Assembly: GCA_003140115.1 (NCBI GenBank)
Contig: PLIQ01000649.1
Coordinates: forward strand, 12,004-17,780
Direction: 5' to 3'
DNA from: Actinomycetota bacterium
GTDB taxonomy: Bacteria; Actinomycetota; Actinomycetes; Streptosporangiales; Streptosporangiaceae
DNA length: 5,777 nt
A program made the translations under genes and the position numbers. This document shows positions 5,239 through 5,777 of the stretch, in pieces; position 1 is the first letter of the stretch; every line of letters starts with the position of its first letter. The notes under the pieces are model-generated. The model was not told the DNA's origin, did not search any database, and saw only the letters and a list, made by a program, of their open reading frames with translations.

Positions 5239-5777
5239 GCGGCGGTCAGCTGCTCGGCCAGCTTGTAGAACGCGCCGTTCTGCATGATCGCGAGCAGGTT
5301 ATCGGTGTCCTGCAGCACGCTGACGTCCTGGACGGGCTCGCCGCGGACGACCAGCACGTCGGCGAAGTAGCCCGGCGTCAGCAGGCCGACCGGCAGGTCC
5401 ATGACCTGCCCGCCGTACTGGGTCGTGGCCCGCAGGGCTTCGGCCGGGGAGTAGCCGAACAGCCGGACGAACAGCTCCAGGTCCCGGGCGTTGCGCCCGA
5501 TCGGGTTGTTCGGGAAGCCGTAGTCGCCGCCGGGCAGCACCCGCAGCCCGCGCTTGCGCAGCTCGGGGTAGAGCTCGGTCATCGCCCGCAGCGCCTTCAC
5601 CGACCCCATCTTCTCCGCCATCGCGGTATCGATGCCGTATTCGGCGCCCTCGTACACGTTGGCCCACATGATGCCGACCGCGGGGGACAGGAAGATCGAG
5701 TCCTTGTGCTCCTCCAGCAGGTCGACCGCCTCGGCGTCGGCATAGGTGCAGTGGTAGACCGAGCGGAACCCGTGGCG
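5235..5777 (-). CDS. Metal-dependent amidohydrolase, C-terminal part (cut by the right edge)
   Basis: The last 180 residues of an amidohydrolase-superfamily enzyme whose start is beyond base 5777; the whole protein would usually be about 400-430 residues. At the edge it reads RHGFRSVYHCTYADAEAVDL, where the His (residue 9 of the part) fits a metal-binding His of the TIM barrel. Further on, LPGGDYGFPNNP holds an Asp (residue 85) at the place of the conserved metal or catalytic Asp. ALRATTQYGGQVMDLP followed by GLLTPGYFADVLVVRGEPVQD is the classic end of the barrel and return to the beta-sandwich domain (imidazolonepropionase, prolidase-like and related enzymes). It likely cleaves a C-N bond in an amide or cyclic compound; the substrate is unknown. 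It precedes the alpha/beta-hydrolase in one operon with a 4-nt ATGA overlap. Confidence 0.92.
   Translation of the reverse strand, partial: RHGFRSVYHCTYADAEAVDLLEEHKDSIFLSPAVGIMWANVYEGAEYGIDTAMAEKMGSVKALRAMTELYPELRKRGLRVLPGGDYGFPNNPIGRNARDLELFVRLFGYSPAEALRATTQYGGQVMDLPVGLLTPGYFADVLVVRGEPVQDVSVLQDTDNLLAIMQNGAFYKLAEQLTAA

Overview
This is a very GC-rich window with near-complete G/C at third codon positions, GTG starts and strong codon coupling (ATGA overlaps). That points to a high-GC actinobacterium; the genus cannot be read from the sequence. It holds six well-supported protein genes, one of them cut by the right edge, plus a doubtful gene fragment at the left edge. I see no rRNA, tRNA, CRISPR array, insertion sequence or phage gene.

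Layout, left to right. Bases 1-101 may carry the start of a leftward gene whose reading frame appears to break near base 60. A short divergent gap (102-160) with a perfect 10-bp palindrome follows. Next is a rightward SnoaL/NTF2-like gene (161-781). It ends tail to tail with lutC, the two stop codons interlocking in a CTAG. The leftward operon lutA-lutB-lutC (3615 to 778) encodes the three-part iron-sulfur/LUD complex that oxidises L-lactate or a related 2-hydroxy acid. Its promoter faces that of a rightward IclR-family regulator (3646-4446) across only 30 bp. That gap holds -10-like hexamers for both genes and two inverted repeats, one of them overlapping the regulator's start codon. On the right, a leftward pair encodes a metal-dependent amidohydrolase (partial, running off the right edge) and an alpha/beta-hydrolase, coupled by ATGA. 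The hydrolase gene runs 108 bp into the 3' end of the regulator gene on the opposite strand.

How they may work together (inference): the IclR protein probably controls lutABC and itself, and perhaps the flanking catabolic genes. The two hydrolases could open an amide, lactam, ester or carbamate compound, the SnoaL-like protein could act on an intermediate, and LutABC could oxidise a released lactate-like 2-hydroxy acid. No lactate permease and no GntR-type LutR/LldR regulator is visible, so the substrate may be something other than free lactate. The families are well known. The unusual parts are the compact regulatory gap, the gene overlaps and the combination of genes; I see no clear sign of a wholly new system.
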